From NCBI RefSeq assembly GCF_000145235.1, contig NC_014391.1, forward strand, positions 4,720,001-4,784,000: 64,000 bases of DNA, in the 5' to 3' direction. Position 1 is the stretch's first letter. Every line of letters starts with the position of its first letter. The notes under the pieces are model-generated. The model saw only the letters and a program-made list of their open reading frames with translations, was not told the DNA's origin and made no database searches. A program made the position numbers and the translations under genes. Below are positions 49,941-58,948 of this stretch, piece by piece. The stretch is from Micromonospora aurantiaca ATCC 27029 (GTDB taxonomy: Bacteria; Actinomycetota; Actinomycetes; Mycobacteriales; Micromonosporaceae).

Positions 49941-50897
49941 TTACTTGCCGACGCCGGCGGTGAGGCCGGACTGCACCTGGCGCTGGAAGACGATGTACAC
50001 GATCAGCACCGGAAGCATCGCCATGGTGACACCGGCGAAGAGTCCGGACCAGTCGGACTTGTAGCCCTGGTTGACCGACAGCTCGATCAGACCCTGGGCG
50101 ATCACCTGGTTCTTCGGCTCGCCGGACACCGACTGCATGAGCAGCGTCGGGAGGTACCACTGGTTCCACTGGCCGAGCACGTTGAAGATGCCGATGCTGA
50201 TCAGGCCCGGCTTGGCCATCGGCAGCATCACGCTGAAGAACGTGCGGGTGTGCGAGGCCCCGTCGACCTGGGCCGCCTCGGCGATCGAGTCGGGCAGCGT
50301 CCGGAAGAACGAGTGCATGAAGAAGATCGTGAACGACAGCGACCAGGCCACGTAGACCAGGATCAGCATGAGGTGCTTGTTCGGGCCGAGCAGCGGGAGG
50401 CTCACCCCGGTGTTGTAGACGCCCTTGAACAGCGGCACAGCGGCCAGGTAGATCGGCAGCGTCAGCCCGGACAGGAACATCCAGTAGATCAGCCGGTTGC
50501 CGCGGAACTCGTAGCGCGCCAGGGCGTACGCGGCCATCGAGCCCAGCAGCATCGTCAGCGTCACGCTGAACACGAGCACGAGCAGCGTGTTCAGGAAGAA
50601 GCTGTCGATCCCGGCGGTCCAGGCGCGGGCGAAGTTGTCCCACTGCAGGGCGTCGGGGATCAGCGACAGCGGCTCGCGGATCACCTCGGAGTCGGTCTTG
50701 AGCGCCGACATCACCACCCACAGCAGCGGGTAGACCACCATGATCGCCCAGACCGCGAGGAACAGGTGCGAGAAGCCGTTGAAGATCCGGCCGCCGAAGC
50801 CGTTGCCGACGTCCTTCGGCCGCCGGTCCGCGGGCGGCCGGTCCGGCGGTGCCGTGTCGGACCGGGCCGGGCCGGAGGTGTGGGTCACAGTGCTCAT
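49941..50897 (-). CDS. NgcG-like aminosugar ABC permease, set 1
   Basis: A 318-residue MalG-type permease. ATG 50897 has GGAGGT 7 nt upstream. The EAA loop is EAAQVDGASHTRTFFSVMLP near residue 210, and it ends RQVQSGLTAGVGK. The family is that of the NgcG subunit of the N-acetylglucosamine/chitobiose importer. It is the last gene of an operon rpiR-SIS-ngcE-ngcF-ngcG with no ATPase, like Streptomyces NgcEFG, which uses MsiK. Confidence 0.9.
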   Translation of the reverse strand: MSTVTHTSGPARSDTAPPDRPPADRRPKDVGNGFGGRIFNGFSHLFLAVWAIMVVYPLLWVVMSALKTDSEVIREPLSLIPDALQWDNFARAWTAGIDSFFLNTLLVLVFSVTLTMLLGSMAAYALARYEFRGNRLIYWMFLSGLTLPIYLAAVPLFKGVYNTGVSLPLLGPNKHLMLILVYVAWSLSFTIFFMHSFFRTLPDSIAEAAQVDGASHTRTFFSVMLPMAKPGLISIGIFNVLGQWNQWYLPTLLMQSVSGEPKNQVIAQGLIELSVNQGYKSDWSGLFAGVTMAMLPVLIVYIVFQRQVQSGLTAGVGK

Positions 50898-50910
50898 CGT
50901 CCAGACCTCC

Positions 50911-51852
50911 TCAGTACTCGATCCGCTCACGGCGGGTGATCCTCAGCTGGAGCGCGGCCAGCAGGATGGTGAAGATGGCCAGCGCGACGGCGATCGCGCA
51001 GGCGTAACCGAACTGGCCCTTCTGGAACGCGTTGAACTGGATCACCGAGGCGAAGATCTCGCTGGCGTGGTTCGGCCCGCCCTGGCTCGGCGTCATGACG
51101 AAGACCAGCGCGTACATGTCCAGCGCGATGAAGCCCAGGTAGACCCAGGCGACCGAGATGCTGTCCCGCAGCAGCGGCAGGGTCACCCGGAAGAACGTGT
51201 GGAACCGGCCCGCGCCGTCGAGGATCGCGGCCTCGTAGATGTCCTTCGGGATGGACTGCATCGCGGCGGAGAACAGCACCATGTAGAAGCCGGCGCCGCT
51301 CCACACCGCGATGAACAGCAGCCACCAGAGCACCGCCGGCACACCGAGGAACGGCTCCGGGTCGGCGGTGAAGGCGATCGGGTTGTCCGCGTCGACCAGC
51401 CCGATCTTGATGAGCAGGCCGTTGATCAGGCCCTGCCCGTCGGTGCGGTAGATCTGCTGCCACATGACGGCGATGACCACCAGCGACAGCACCTGCGGGA
51501 AGAAGAAGATGACCTTGTAGAGCCCGGAGCCGAACACCCCGCGGATGCCGGCCCTGTCCTCGCGTCCGCCCACGTTGAGCAGGAACGCGAGGAACAGGGC
51601 CAGCGCGATCGTGAACAGCGGCACGGTGACCAGGAAGAACACGTTGTGCCAGAACGCCTTCCGGATCAGCTCGTCGGAGAACAGCCGGACGTAGTTGTCC
51701 AGCCCGACGAAGCGCTGGGAATCGGAGTACCCGCCCCAGTCGGTCAGCGAGTAACCCGCCGCCTGGGCGAACGGCCACACCACGTAGAACAGGTACAGCG
51801 CGACGGGCAGGGCCAGGAAGCCCGTGACGAAACGCGCGACTCCGTGCCGCAT
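50911..51852 (-). CDS. NgcF-like aminosugar ABC permease, set 1
   Basis: A 313-residue MalF-type permease. ATG 51852 is preferred over GTG 51861 because the GAGGAA site then has about 9 nt spacing. The EAA loop is EAAILDGAGRFHTFFRVTLP near residue 205. It forms the channel with the NgcG-like neighbour, 13 bp away. Confidence 0.9.
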   Translation of the reverse strand: MRHGVARFVTGFLALPVALYLFYVVWPFAQAAGYSLTDWGGYSDSQRFVGLDNYVRLFSDELIRKAFWHNVFFLVTVPLFTIALALFLAFLLNVGGREDRAGIRGVFGSGLYKVIFFFPQVLSLVVIAVMWQQIYRTDGQGLINGLLIKIGLVDADNPIAFTADPEPFLGVPAVLWWLLFIAVWSGAGFYMVLFSAAMQSIPKDIYEAAILDGAGRFHTFFRVTLPLLRDSISVAWVYLGFIALDMYALVFVMTPSQGGPNHASEIFASVIQFNAFQKGQFGYACAIAVALAIFTILLAALQLRITRRERIEY

Positions 51853-51874
51853 TGGACTCACTTCCTCGCGGTGA

Positions 51875-53287
51875 TCAGGCGGTGCGGGTCTGCTTCTTGA
51901 TCGACGAGTCCTTGGCGACCTTGTCGGCGGCCGCCTGCATCTTGTCGACGAACTGCTGCGCGGTCAGGCGGCCGGCCATCAGCTCCTCGGAGAGGTTCTG
52001 GCTCTCCTTGTCCAGGTCGGCGTAGAAGTCCGGGAACTTCACCGAGATCAGGTCCGAGCTGCCGTTCTTCATCAGCGAGTTCGCCGACGCCAGCGCGGTG
52101 TCCTGGACGTTGTCGCCGGAGCCCTTGGTGGAGGCCAGCGACTTGGTCAGCTCGGCGAACTTCGCCGAACCGGCCTTGGAGAGGATGGCCCGCAGGAACT
52201 CCTTCGCGGCCTCCTTGTTCGGTGCCTTGCTCGGCACCACGAAGCCCTCGCCGGAGGAGGCGAAGACGTCCTTGGCGGCCTTGTCCCCGCTCTTGCTCCA
52301 GTAGTCGGAGATGGTCATCTCGAAGCCCGGCGGGATGGTCGCGGCCATCTCGTTCTTCAGCCAGGTGCCGACCTGGATGAAGGCCGCCTTGCCGTCCAGG
52401 AACGCCTGCTGCGACTGGGTGTGGTCGAGCTTGCCCGGCAGCAGCAGCTTGTCCTTGACCAGCTTCTCCCACGGCTCCAGCGCCGCGACGATGCCGTCGG
52501 CCTTCCAGGCGCCGTCCTTCAGGTTGTCGATGTCGACGACGGCCTGCTTGCCGACCGCCTTCCAGATGCTGGCGAACAGCGCCCAGCGCGGGTAGTAGCC
52601 GTGCACCGCGTCGTGCACGTACGGCGCCATGCCCTTGGCCTTGATCTTCGGCGCGAGCGCGAAGAACTCGTCCCAGGTGGTCGGCGCCGTCCAGCCCTCC
52701 TTCTTGAACAGCGCGGCGTTGTACCAGTTGCCCCACACCGTGTACGCGACGTTCACGACGTAGAACTTGCCGTTCTGCGTACCGTCGGCGACCGTGCCCG
52801 GCAGCAGGCTGTCGGCCACAGTCCCCTCGCTGTCCCAGGCCGGCGCGGTGAGCAGGTCGTCCAGCGGCTCGATCGCGCCCTCGTTGATCAGCGTGCTGCG
52901 GTCCATCATGTCGGCGCCCGAGTTCATCACCAGATCGCTCGGCTGCGTCGCCATCTTGGGCTGCTCTTCGGTCTTGATCTTCTGGGTCGAAGACATGTTG
53001 ACCGTGATGTTCGGGTGCTTGGCGTTGAAGATGACCTTGTCTTCCTTGGCCCACTGGTCACCCAGGCCACCGTTGAAGACGACCACCTTGACCGCGCTGC
53101 CGTCCTTGACGCCGAACGGGTTGTCCTTGCTCTTGGCCGCGCCGCCGCCGTCCGACTTGCTCGGCTCGCTGCCGGCGCACGCGCTCAGCAGACCCGCCGC
53201 CGGTACGGCCAGCAGACCGGCCGCCGCGGCGCGCCGCAGCAGGGTCCGACGGCTGACGTCGCCGAACTTCTCGGGGGAAACCGACAT
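51875..53287 (-). CDS. NgcE-like GlcNAc/chitobiose-binding lipoprotein, set 1
   Basis: A 470-residue substrate-binding protein. ATG 53287 has AGGAGAG 5 nt upstream. The signal carries a twin-arginine stretch (SRRTLLRRAA) and a lipobox LSAC (C37), so Tat-lipoprotein export is likely. The VFNGGLGDQWAKEDKVIFN stretch and SLLPGTVADGTQNGKFYVV block match NgcE proteins of the N-acetylglucosamine/diacetylchitobiose importer. The neighbouring SIS and kinase genes fit aminosugar uptake. A second paralogous protein is encoded at 58,948-60,363. Confidence 0.9.
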   Translation of the reverse strand: MSVSPEKFGDVSRRTLLRRAAAAGLLAVPAAGLLSACAGSEPSKSDGGGAAKSKDNPFGVKDGSAVKVVVFNGGLGDQWAKEDKVIFNAKHPNITVNMSSTQKIKTEEQPKMATQPSDLVMNSGADMMDRSTLINEGAIEPLDDLLTAPAWDSEGTVADSLLPGTVADGTQNGKFYVVNVAYTVWGNWYNAALFKKEGWTAPTTWDEFFALAPKIKAKGMAPYVHDAVHGYYPRWALFASIWKAVGKQAVVDIDNLKDGAWKADGIVAALEPWEKLVKDKLLLPGKLDHTQSQQAFLDGKAAFIQVGTWLKNEMAATIPPGFEMTISDYWSKSGDKAAKDVFASSGEGFVVPSKAPNKEAAKEFLRAILSKAGSAKFAELTKSLASTKGSGDNVQDTALASANSLMKNGSSDLISVKFPDFYADLDKESQNLSEELMAGRLTAQQFVDKMQAAADKVAKDSSIKKQTRTA

Positions 53288-53310
53288 CTTGTCTCTCCTT
53301 GTGGGTCGGG

Positions 53311-54060
53311 TCAGGCGGTCCGCCGGAGACGCCCGGCGTACCGCGACTCGAGGGCGAGGTTGTGCTCGTCCCCACCGGGGACGTTGGCGGAGAGGTAGAC
53401 AGGGGGTACCTCTCCGGCCTGGTGGAACCGTCGTACGACCTCGGCGGTCAGCAGCTGCGCCAGCAGCGCCGCGGTGACCGACGAGACCGCACAGACCGCG
53501 CCGCCGCCCTCGAGCGGCAGCAGTGCGTCGCCGTACGGCGCGCCGTTGTCCAGCACGACGTCGGCGAGGTCGGCGAGCCGGTGCCCGGAGGGGTGCCGAG
53601 GAGCTACCCGGGCGGTGTGCTCGACCGAGGTGACAGCGATCAACGGATGGCCGCCGCGCTTGACCAGCGTCGCCAGCTCGACCACCGAGCCGTTGATGCC
53701 GGACTGCGAGGCGACCACGAACACGTCCCCCGGCTGCGGCGCCGCCAGGGCGTAGAGCTGGTGCGCCACGGCCGGGTCGCGTTCCAGCTTCGGGTCGGCG
53801 AGCACGTCGCGGGGCGCGTCGCCGTGCAGCACGAGGTCGTGCAGGGAGAGCCGGTTGGCGGGGACCAGGCCACCGGCCCGGGCGACCAGCTCGGCGGCGA
53901 ACGCCTCCGAGTGGCCGGCGCCGAACGCCTGGAGCACGCATCCTGCGCGCAGCCCGGAGGCGATCAGGTCGGCCGCGCGATCCACCGCCACGGCCTGGCT
54001 GTCCACCAGCCGGTCGAGCACCGGGCGGACCGCGTCGGCGTACCGCTGGGCACTGATCAT
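53311..54060 (-). CDS. SIS domain protein (UPF0309-type)
   Basis: A 249-residue single SIS-domain protein; its ATG overlaps the rpiR stop by 4 nt. It shows LQAFGAGHSEAFAAELVARAGG (sugar-phosphate loop, about 37-58), VVASQSGINGSVVELA and SVEHTARVAPRHPSGHRL, characteristic of the UPF0309 group. One member in Streptomyces coelicolor (SCO4393, NagS) is reported, to my recollection, to act on GlcNAc-6-phosphate as a dehydratase linked to aminosugar toxicity. MurQ-like etherases are longer. Location between an RpiR regulator and NgcEFG supports an aminosugar-phosphate substrate. Confidence 0.85.
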   Translation of the reverse strand: MISAQRYADAVRPVLDRLVDSQAVAVDRAADLIASGLRAGCVLQAFGAGHSEAFAAELVARAGGLVPANRLSLHDLVLHGDAPRDVLADPKLERDPAVAHQLYALAAPQPGDVFVVASQSGINGSVVELATLVKRGGHPLIAVTSVEHTARVAPRHPSGHRLADLADVVLDNGAPYGDALLPLEGGGAVCAVSSVTAALLAQLLTAEVVRRFHQAGEVPPVYLSANVPGGDEHNLALESRYAGRLRRTA

Positions 54061-55004
54061 GAGAGGGCCCCCTTCGCGGCCTTGTGCCCGTCGACGGCCT
54101 GGGCGGTACGCCGGAAGGCCGCGTGGGCGCGGTCGTGGGTGCGCTGCGCCACCGCGATGTAGAGCAGGTCGAGCACGACGAGCTGCGGGTGCCGGGCGGA
54201 GAGCGCGTCCGGCCGGAACGTGGTGGCCTGGCTCGCGGTCACCAGCACGATGTCGGCCAGCTCGGCCAGCGGCGAGCGGGGGAAGCCGGTCAGCGCGACT
54301 GTGGTGGCCCCGCGACTGCCCGCCTCGGCGAGCAGCTCGATCGTCTCCCGGGTCTGCCCGGTGTGCGAGATGCCGAGCGCCACGTCCCCGGCGCCCAGCA
54401 GCGCGGCACTGGCGAGTCCCTCGTGCACGTCGCTCCAGGCCCACGCGGCGACGCCGATGCGGTGCAGGCTGAACTGCATCTCCTCGCCGACGAGCGCGCT
54501 GCCGCTGGCCCCGAAGATGTTCACCCGGCTGGCCCCGGCGATGGCGACCGCCGCGCGTTCCACCTCGGCCAGGTCGAGCAGCGCGGCGGTGTCGTGCATG
54601 GCCCGCGTGTCGGCGGCCATGATCTGGTCGAGCACCCGGGACAGCGGGTCGCCGGGCTGGATCTCCCGTCCGATGTCGACGGTCCAGCCGGCCGAGCGGG
54701 CCCGCCCGGTCTCGGCGGCGATGCCGAGCCGCAGGTCGGCGTATCCCTCGAAGCCCATCGCCCGGCAGAACCGGGTGATGGTCGCCGGTGACGTGCCGCT
54801 GCGCTCGGCCAGCTCGACGATGGTGGCCCGGGCCGCCGCCTCCGGGTCGCTGAGCACGTGCTCGGCGACCCGGCGCAGCGCCCCGGTCAACTCCCCCGTA
54901 CCGGCCCGGACCCTGGCCAGCACCCCGTCGGCGCCCAGCCGGTCGGCCGGACCGGCATCGACCACCGCGGTCGCCGCGGAAGTCTCCACCTCGTGCTCGA
55001 CCAT
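54057..55004 (-). CDS. RpiR/MurR family transcriptional regulator
   Basis: A 315-residue regulator. The N-terminal HTH_6 domain (about 35-110) contains VELAERSGTSPATITRFCRA; the C-terminal SIS domain (150-290) senses a sugar phosphate (FGASGSALVGEEMQFSLHRIG, ISHTGQTRETIELLAEA). It is the first gene of the minus-strand aminosugar operon and is divergent from the kinase gene; the AT-rich spacer between them is the likely operator region. Probable effectors are GlcNAc-6-P, GlcN-6-P or MurNAc-6-P. Confidence 0.92.
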   Translation of the reverse strand: MVEHEVETSAATAVVDAGPADRLGADGVLARVRAGTGELTGALRRVAEHVLSDPEAAARATIVELAERSGTSPATITRFCRAMGFEGYADLRLGIAAETGRARSAGWTVDIGREIQPGDPLSRVLDQIMAADTRAMHDTAALLDLAEVERAAVAIAGASRVNIFGASGSALVGEEMQFSLHRIGVAAWAWSDVHEGLASAALLGAGDVALGISHTGQTRETIELLAEAGSRGATTVALTGFPRSPLAELADIVLVTASQATTFRPDALSARHPQLVVLDLLYIAVAQRTHDRAHAAFRRTAQAVDGHKAAKGALS

Positions 55005-55161
55005 CGGCGGAAGCCTTTCGGAAAAGAGTGTTAACTGTTAGTGGTAAAAGTTCTTACTGAAGGGCCCTCCGTGTCAAGGGCGTGGGCGAAGTTTTCAAAC
55101 TGTTACCTGGCGCACCGGCGCGATCTTGCGCCCGGCGACGCGGCCGACCAGCATGAGGACC
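55005..55161. promoter_or_regulatory. AT-rich divergent regulatory region rpiR/NAGK
   Basis: This 157-bp spacer is much richer in A/T than its surroundings. It contains the near-palindrome TAACTGTTA (55032-55040, TAAC-T-GTTA) and a related AAACTGTTAC (55098-55107), about 66 bp apart. They are candidate RpiR operators. The DasR consensus is not present. Confidence 0.5.
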
Positions 55162-56151
55162 ATGTCGGACACCGTCGTGCTCGGCCTCGATGTCGGGGGC
55201 ACGTCCACCCGCGCGACCGCGCTGAGCCTCGACGGCACGCGTCTGGGCGCCGGCCGGGCCGGCGGCGGCAACCCCACCAGCCACGGCGCCGAGCGGGCCG
55301 CCGCCGAGCTGCTCGCCGCCCTGCGTGCGGCGCTCGCCGACATCGACCCCCATCGGGTACGCGCCGGCGTCATCGGCCTCGCGGGGGCCGGCCGCCTCCT
55401 GGCCGACCCGCGCGGCCGGGACGCGTTCGACCACGCGTGGGCCGAGGCGGGGCTGCGATGCCCGTACGCCGTGCACGGCGACGCTCTCGTCGCCTACGCC
55501 TCCGGCACCGCCGCCCCGGACGGCACGGTGCTCGTCGCCGGCACCGGCGCCATCGCCGCCCAGGTACGCGACCTGCGGCTGGACCGCACCGCCGACGGCC
55601 ACGGCTGGCTGCTCGGCGACGCGGGTTCCGGGTTCTGGCTCGGCCGCGAGGCGGTCCGGCGGCTGCTGACCGACCTGGACCGCGCGGAGACTCCCGGTGA
55701 GCTGGGACGCCGGGTGCTGGCGGAGCTGACCGGCACGACCGCTGTGGACGCTCAGCCGCGCGCGACGGCCGGAGCCGTGGTGCAGGCGGTGACCCGGCGG
55801 CCGCCTGTGGAACTGGCCCGGCTCGCGCCGCTCGTGGTGTCGTCGGCACGGGACGGGGAACCGGCAGCCGCCGCGCTGATCGCCGAGGCCGCGGCGCTGC
55901 TGGCGGAGAGCGTGTCCCGCATCCGCCCGCCGGGCGCGGCCGATCCGGTGGTGCTCGGCGGCGGGCTGCTCACCGGTGACACCCCGCTGGCCGGCGCGGT
56001 ACGCGCAGAACTGGCCGAACGGTGGCCCGGCGCACCGCTGCACAGCGCCGGGGACGGTGCGGCAGCCGCAGCCTGGCTCGCCGCCCGGGACCTGCCCGAG
56101 GTGACCGACCCGACCGCACTGCACACCCGCCTGGTGCCCCCGCCCACCTGA
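55162..56151 (+). CDS. BadF/BadG/BcrA/BcrD-type ATPase, N-acetylglucosamine kinase-like
   Basis: A 329-residue ASKHA-fold kinase starting at ATG 55162 (GAGG three nt upstream). It carries the phosphate-1 loop LGLDVGGTSTRATAL, a second ATP loop VAGTGAIAAQV, then GWLLGDAGSGFWLGREAVR and GGGLLTGD. The pattern is that of the BadF/NAGK family, in which eukaryotic N-acetylglucosamine kinase belongs. With the divergent RpiR-SIS-NgcEFG operon it probably phosphorylates imported GlcNAc (or GlcN) to the 6-phosphate. MurNAc kinase activity is a less likely alternative. Confidence 0.87.
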   Translation: MSDTVVLGLDVGGTSTRATALSLDGTRLGAGRAGGGNPTSHGAERAAAELLAALRAALADIDPHRVRAGVIGLAGAGRLLADPRGRDAFDHAWAEAGLRCPYAVHGDALVAYASGTAAPDGTVLVAGTGAIAAQVRDLRLDRTADGHGWLLGDAGSGFWLGREAVRRLLTDLDRAETPGELGRRVLAELTGTTAVDAQPRATAGAVVQAVTRRPPVELARLAPLVVSSARDGEPAAAALIAEAAALLAESVSRIRPPGAADPVVLGGGLLTGDTPLAGAVRAELAERWPGAPLHSAGDGAAAAAWLAARDLPEVTDPTALHTRLVPPPT

Positions 56152-56222
56152 CCCGCCCTGCTGGCCGCCCCGCCGCGCTGGCCCTGCCGCGCTGGCCGCC
56201 GCGCTGCGGCGGCCGCTGTTGG

Positions 56223-56273
56223 GTGGAACGCCATGGGTGTCAAAACGGCGGTTTGACACCCATGACGTTCCAC
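56223..56273. repeat. Palindromic repeat GGAACGCCATGGGTG, copy 2
   Basis: Arms at 56223-56244 and 56252-56273 (22 bp, one mismatch) with a 7-bp loop. The first 15 bases after GT are the same as the arm at 16494. It lies between the kinase stop and a convergent gene end and could act as a terminator. Surrounding 56,152-56,220 has short GCGCTGGCC repeats and no gene. Confidence 0.8.
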
Positions 56274-56320
56274 TCGCGGCTTCCGGCAGTTCTCGGCGTG
56301 AGCCGGGGCGCTCCGGCTGA

Positions 56321-57013
56321 TCAGTATCGGTCCTGCGAACCCGGCTGAGCCTGGTGCCAGCCCTGCGGCGCGGGCTGACCCGGGTGCCCCTGCGGCGCGG
56401 CGCCGTACTGCGTGGGCTGACCAGGGTGGCCCTGGGGCGCGCTGCCCTGAGGCGCGGGCGGATTCGGGTACCAGCCCTGCGGGGCGGGCTGACCCGGGTG
56501 CCCCTGCGGCGCGGCGCCGTACGGTGCGGGCTGACCCGGGGCGTGCTGGCCCTGGGCGGGCGGGAACGCCGGGCCGGGCTGACCGTGCCCCGCCCCCGGG
56601 TACATGCCGGGCTGCTGCTGCCCACCCGGGTACTGCGGCGCGCCCGCGAACTGCTGCTGCCCGCCCGGGTGCTGCTGACCACCCGGGAACGACGGTCCGC
56701 CCGGGTACTGCTGGCCGCCCGCGAACTGCGGTCCGCCCGCGAACTGCTGCGCCGCGGCCTGCTCGCGCGCTTCCTTGCGTGCCTTCACCGCGCGCACGAT
56801 CAGCAGGATCGGCAGCACGAAGACGTAGAAGAAGATCCGGTAGCTGTCGCCGTCGAAGAGGAACAGCAGATAGAAGCCGTACCCGAAGAAGGCCAGGCCG
56901 ATCACCACGTTGAGGATCCGGGAGCCGGTCCCCTGTTCCTTGACCGCCACACCGACGGCGATCATCGCGATGCCACCGAGCAGCAGCAACAGCGTGTAGA
57001 GGAGGAAGAACAT
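56321..57013 (-). CDS. Membrane protein with Pro/Gly/Gln-rich repetitive tail
   Basis: A 230-residue protein. Residues 1-80 hold three hydrophobic helices (FFLLYTLLLLLGGIAMIAVGV, LNVVIGLAFFGYGFYLL, IFFYVFVLPILLIVRAV) and a basic KARKEAREQA stretch. Residues 90-230 are low complexity with repeats QFAGGPQ, QYPGGQQ and APQGHPGQPAPQGW, encoded by imperfect tandem DNA units at about 56,344-56,560. The pattern resembles streptomycete membrane proteins with proline-rich cytosolic tails, of unknown role. The tail could scaffold interactions. Downstream of ngcG set 2 but with an 85-bp gap, so perhaps independent. Confidence 0.75.
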   Translation of the reverse strand: MFFLLYTLLLLLGGIAMIAVGVAVKEQGTGSRILNVVIGLAFFGYGFYLLFLFDGDSYRIFFYVFVLPILLIVRAVKARKEAREQAAAQQFAGGPQFAGGQQYPGGPSFPGGQQHPGGQQQFAGAPQYPGGQQQPGMYPGAGHGQPGPAFPPAQGQHAPGQPAPYGAAPQGHPGQPAPQGWYPNPPAPQGSAPQGHPGQPTQYGAAPQGHPGQPAPQGWHQAQPGSQDRY

Positions 57014-57098
57014 GAGATTCCTGTCGATAGATGAGCGTGCCGGCCCACCCTAGGTCAGCTCGATCTTCCCCACTGTCCCGTTGCCTGTGGCAACCACC

Positions 57099-58043
57099 TC
57101 ACTTGAGCTGCCCGGCGGTCAGTCCGGACTGGACCTGACGCTGGAACGCCACGTACACCACGAGCACCGGCAGCACCGCGATGGTCAGGCCGGCGAACAA
57201 CTGGGCGTAGTCACCGGCGTAGCCCTGGCTCACCGCGAGCGAACTCAGCCCCTGGGCGAGCATCCGGTCCTGGCCGTCGCCGGGCAGGAGCACCTGCGGC
57301 AGCAGGAACTGGTTCCAGTGGCTGAGGAAGTTGAAGATCCCGACACTAATCAGTCCCGGTCTCGCCATCGGCAGCATCACCCGGAAGAACAGCCGGAAGT
57401 GCCCACACCCGTCGATCAGCGCGGCCTCCGCCACCGACGTCGGCAGCGTCCGGAAGAACGCGGTCAGGAAGAACACGGTGAACGGCAGCGAGTACGCGGT
57501 GTAGACCAGGATCAGGCCCGGCCAGGTGCCGAGCAGACCGACGCTGCGGACCACGAAGAACAGCGGCACCAGCGCCAGGAAGACCGGGAACATCATGCCG
57601 CCGACGAACAGGTAGTAGACGACCTGCCGGCCGCGGAACTCGTACCGCGCGAAGACGTACGCGGCGGTGGCGCCGAGCAGCATGGTCAGGCTCAGCGAGC
57701 CGGCCACCACGACCAGGCTGTTGAAGAAGAACCGGCCGATGTGGGCGCTGGTCCAGGCGCGCGACCAGTTGTCGAACCGCAGCGCCTCGGGCAGCCCCCA
57801 CGGCTCGGCGATGATCTCGCCGTTGCTCTTCAGCGAGCTGAGCACCATCCAGGCCAGCGGCAGGACGGTCATCGCCGCCCAGAGCAGCAGGAAGCCGTGC
57901 GAGAAGACGTTCGCCACGCCCAGCTCGCGGCGCGGCGGCCGGTCGGCGGATCGGCCCGCGCCGGCCGGGTGGGTCGCGTCGTCCGGGCGGGTCGTGCCGG
58001 CGGTCGTGGCGCCGGTCGCCGCACCGGGGTCCACTGTGGTCAC
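57099..58043 (-). CDS. NgcG-like aminosugar ABC permease, set 2
   Basis: A 314-residue MalG-type permease starting at GTG 58043, which overlaps the previous permease stop by 4 nt. The EAA loop is EAALIDGCGHFRLFFRVMLP, and the end RQVQSGLTAGQLK resembles set 1 closely. About 40 N-terminal residues are disordered-looking. It is the last gene of a three-gene importer without ATPase. Confidence 0.9.
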   Translation of the reverse strand: MTTVDPGAATGATTAGTTRPDDATHPAGAGRSADRPPRRELGVANVFSHGFLLLWAAMTVLPLAWMVLSSLKSNGEIIAEPWGLPEALRFDNWSRAWTSAHIGRFFFNSLVVVAGSLSLTMLLGATAAYVFARYEFRGRQVVYYLFVGGMMFPVFLALVPLFFVVRSVGLLGTWPGLILVYTAYSLPFTVFFLTAFFRTLPTSVAEAALIDGCGHFRLFFRVMLPMARPGLISVGIFNFLSHWNQFLLPQVLLPGDGQDRMLAQGLSSLAVSQGYAGDYAQLFAGLTIAVLPVLVVYVAFQRQVQSGLTAGQLK

Positions 58044-58948
58044 GAGTACTCGATCCGATCACGCCGGGCGGTGCGCAGCGCCAGCACCGCCACCGAGAGG
58101 GTCAGGAAGAACATCGCCACGCCGATCGCCGAGGCGTACCCGAACTTGTTCTCGCTGCCGAACGACGTGTCGTACATCCGCAGCCCGATCACGTCGGAGG
58201 AGAAGTTCGGTCCGCCGTTGGTCATGAGCTGGACCAGGATGAAGCCGTCCAGCGCGGCGATGGCGAGGTAGATCCAGGCCACCTGGATGGTGTCCCAGAG
58301 CAGCGGAATGGTGATCTTCCGCAGCATCGTGGTGCGGGACGCGCCGTCGAGCAGCACCGCCTCGTAGATGTCACGCGGGATGGCCTGCATGGCGGCGCCG
58401 AAGAGCACCACGTAGAAGCCGACGTTGCTCCACACCATCACCGCCAGCACGCACCAGAACGCGAAGCGCGGGTCGCCGAGCCAGGCCGGGGTGGCCAGCC
58501 CGACGGCGCGCAGGGCGCCGTTGAGCAGGCCACTCGTCGGACTGTAGATCTCCTTCCAGAGCAGCGCGATGATCACCACCGAGAGCACCTGGGGGAAGAA
58601 GTAGACGAGCCGGTAGACCGAGGTGCCGCGCACCCCGGTCACACCGGCCCGGCCCTTACGGCCGCCCATGGTGAGCATGCTGGCGAAGAACAGGCCCAGC
58701 CCGATCGTCACCACCGGCACCACGGCGAGCAGGATCGCGTTGTTCTTCAACGCGTTCCACACGTACCCGTCGTGCAGCAGCGTGCGGAAGTTCGCCATGC
58801 CGACCGGGTCGGCCTGCGCGGAGTAGCCCATCCAGTCGGTGGTGGAGATCTGAAAAGCCTGGAGGTACGGCGACAGCACGAAGATGCCGTACAACGCCAG
58901 TGGTGGCAGCAGGAACGTGAGGATCAGGGGGAGGCGGCCCTGTCGCAT
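58040..58948 (-). CDS. NgcF-like aminosugar ABC permease, set 2
   Basis: A 302-residue MalF-type permease. ATG 58948 shares one base with the TGA of the binding-protein gene, so the start is set by the TGATG junction. It has the EAA loop EAVLLDGASRTTMLRKITIP and ends RRDRIEY, as in set 1. Six helices are predicted. Confidence 0.9.
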   Translation of the reverse strand: MRQGRLPLILTFLLPPLALYGIFVLSPYLQAFQISTTDWMGYSAQADPVGMANFRTLLHDGYVWNALKNNAILLAVVPVVTIGLGLFFASMLTMGGRKGRAGVTGVRGTSVYRLVYFFPQVLSVVIIALLWKEIYSPTSGLLNGALRAVGLATPAWLGDPRFAFWCVLAVMVWSNVGFYVVLFGAAMQAIPRDIYEAVLLDGASRTTMLRKITIPLLWDTIQVAWIYLAIAALDGFILVQLMTNGGPNFSSDVIGLRMYDTSFGSENKFGYASAIGVAMFFLTLSVAVLALRTARRDRIEYS

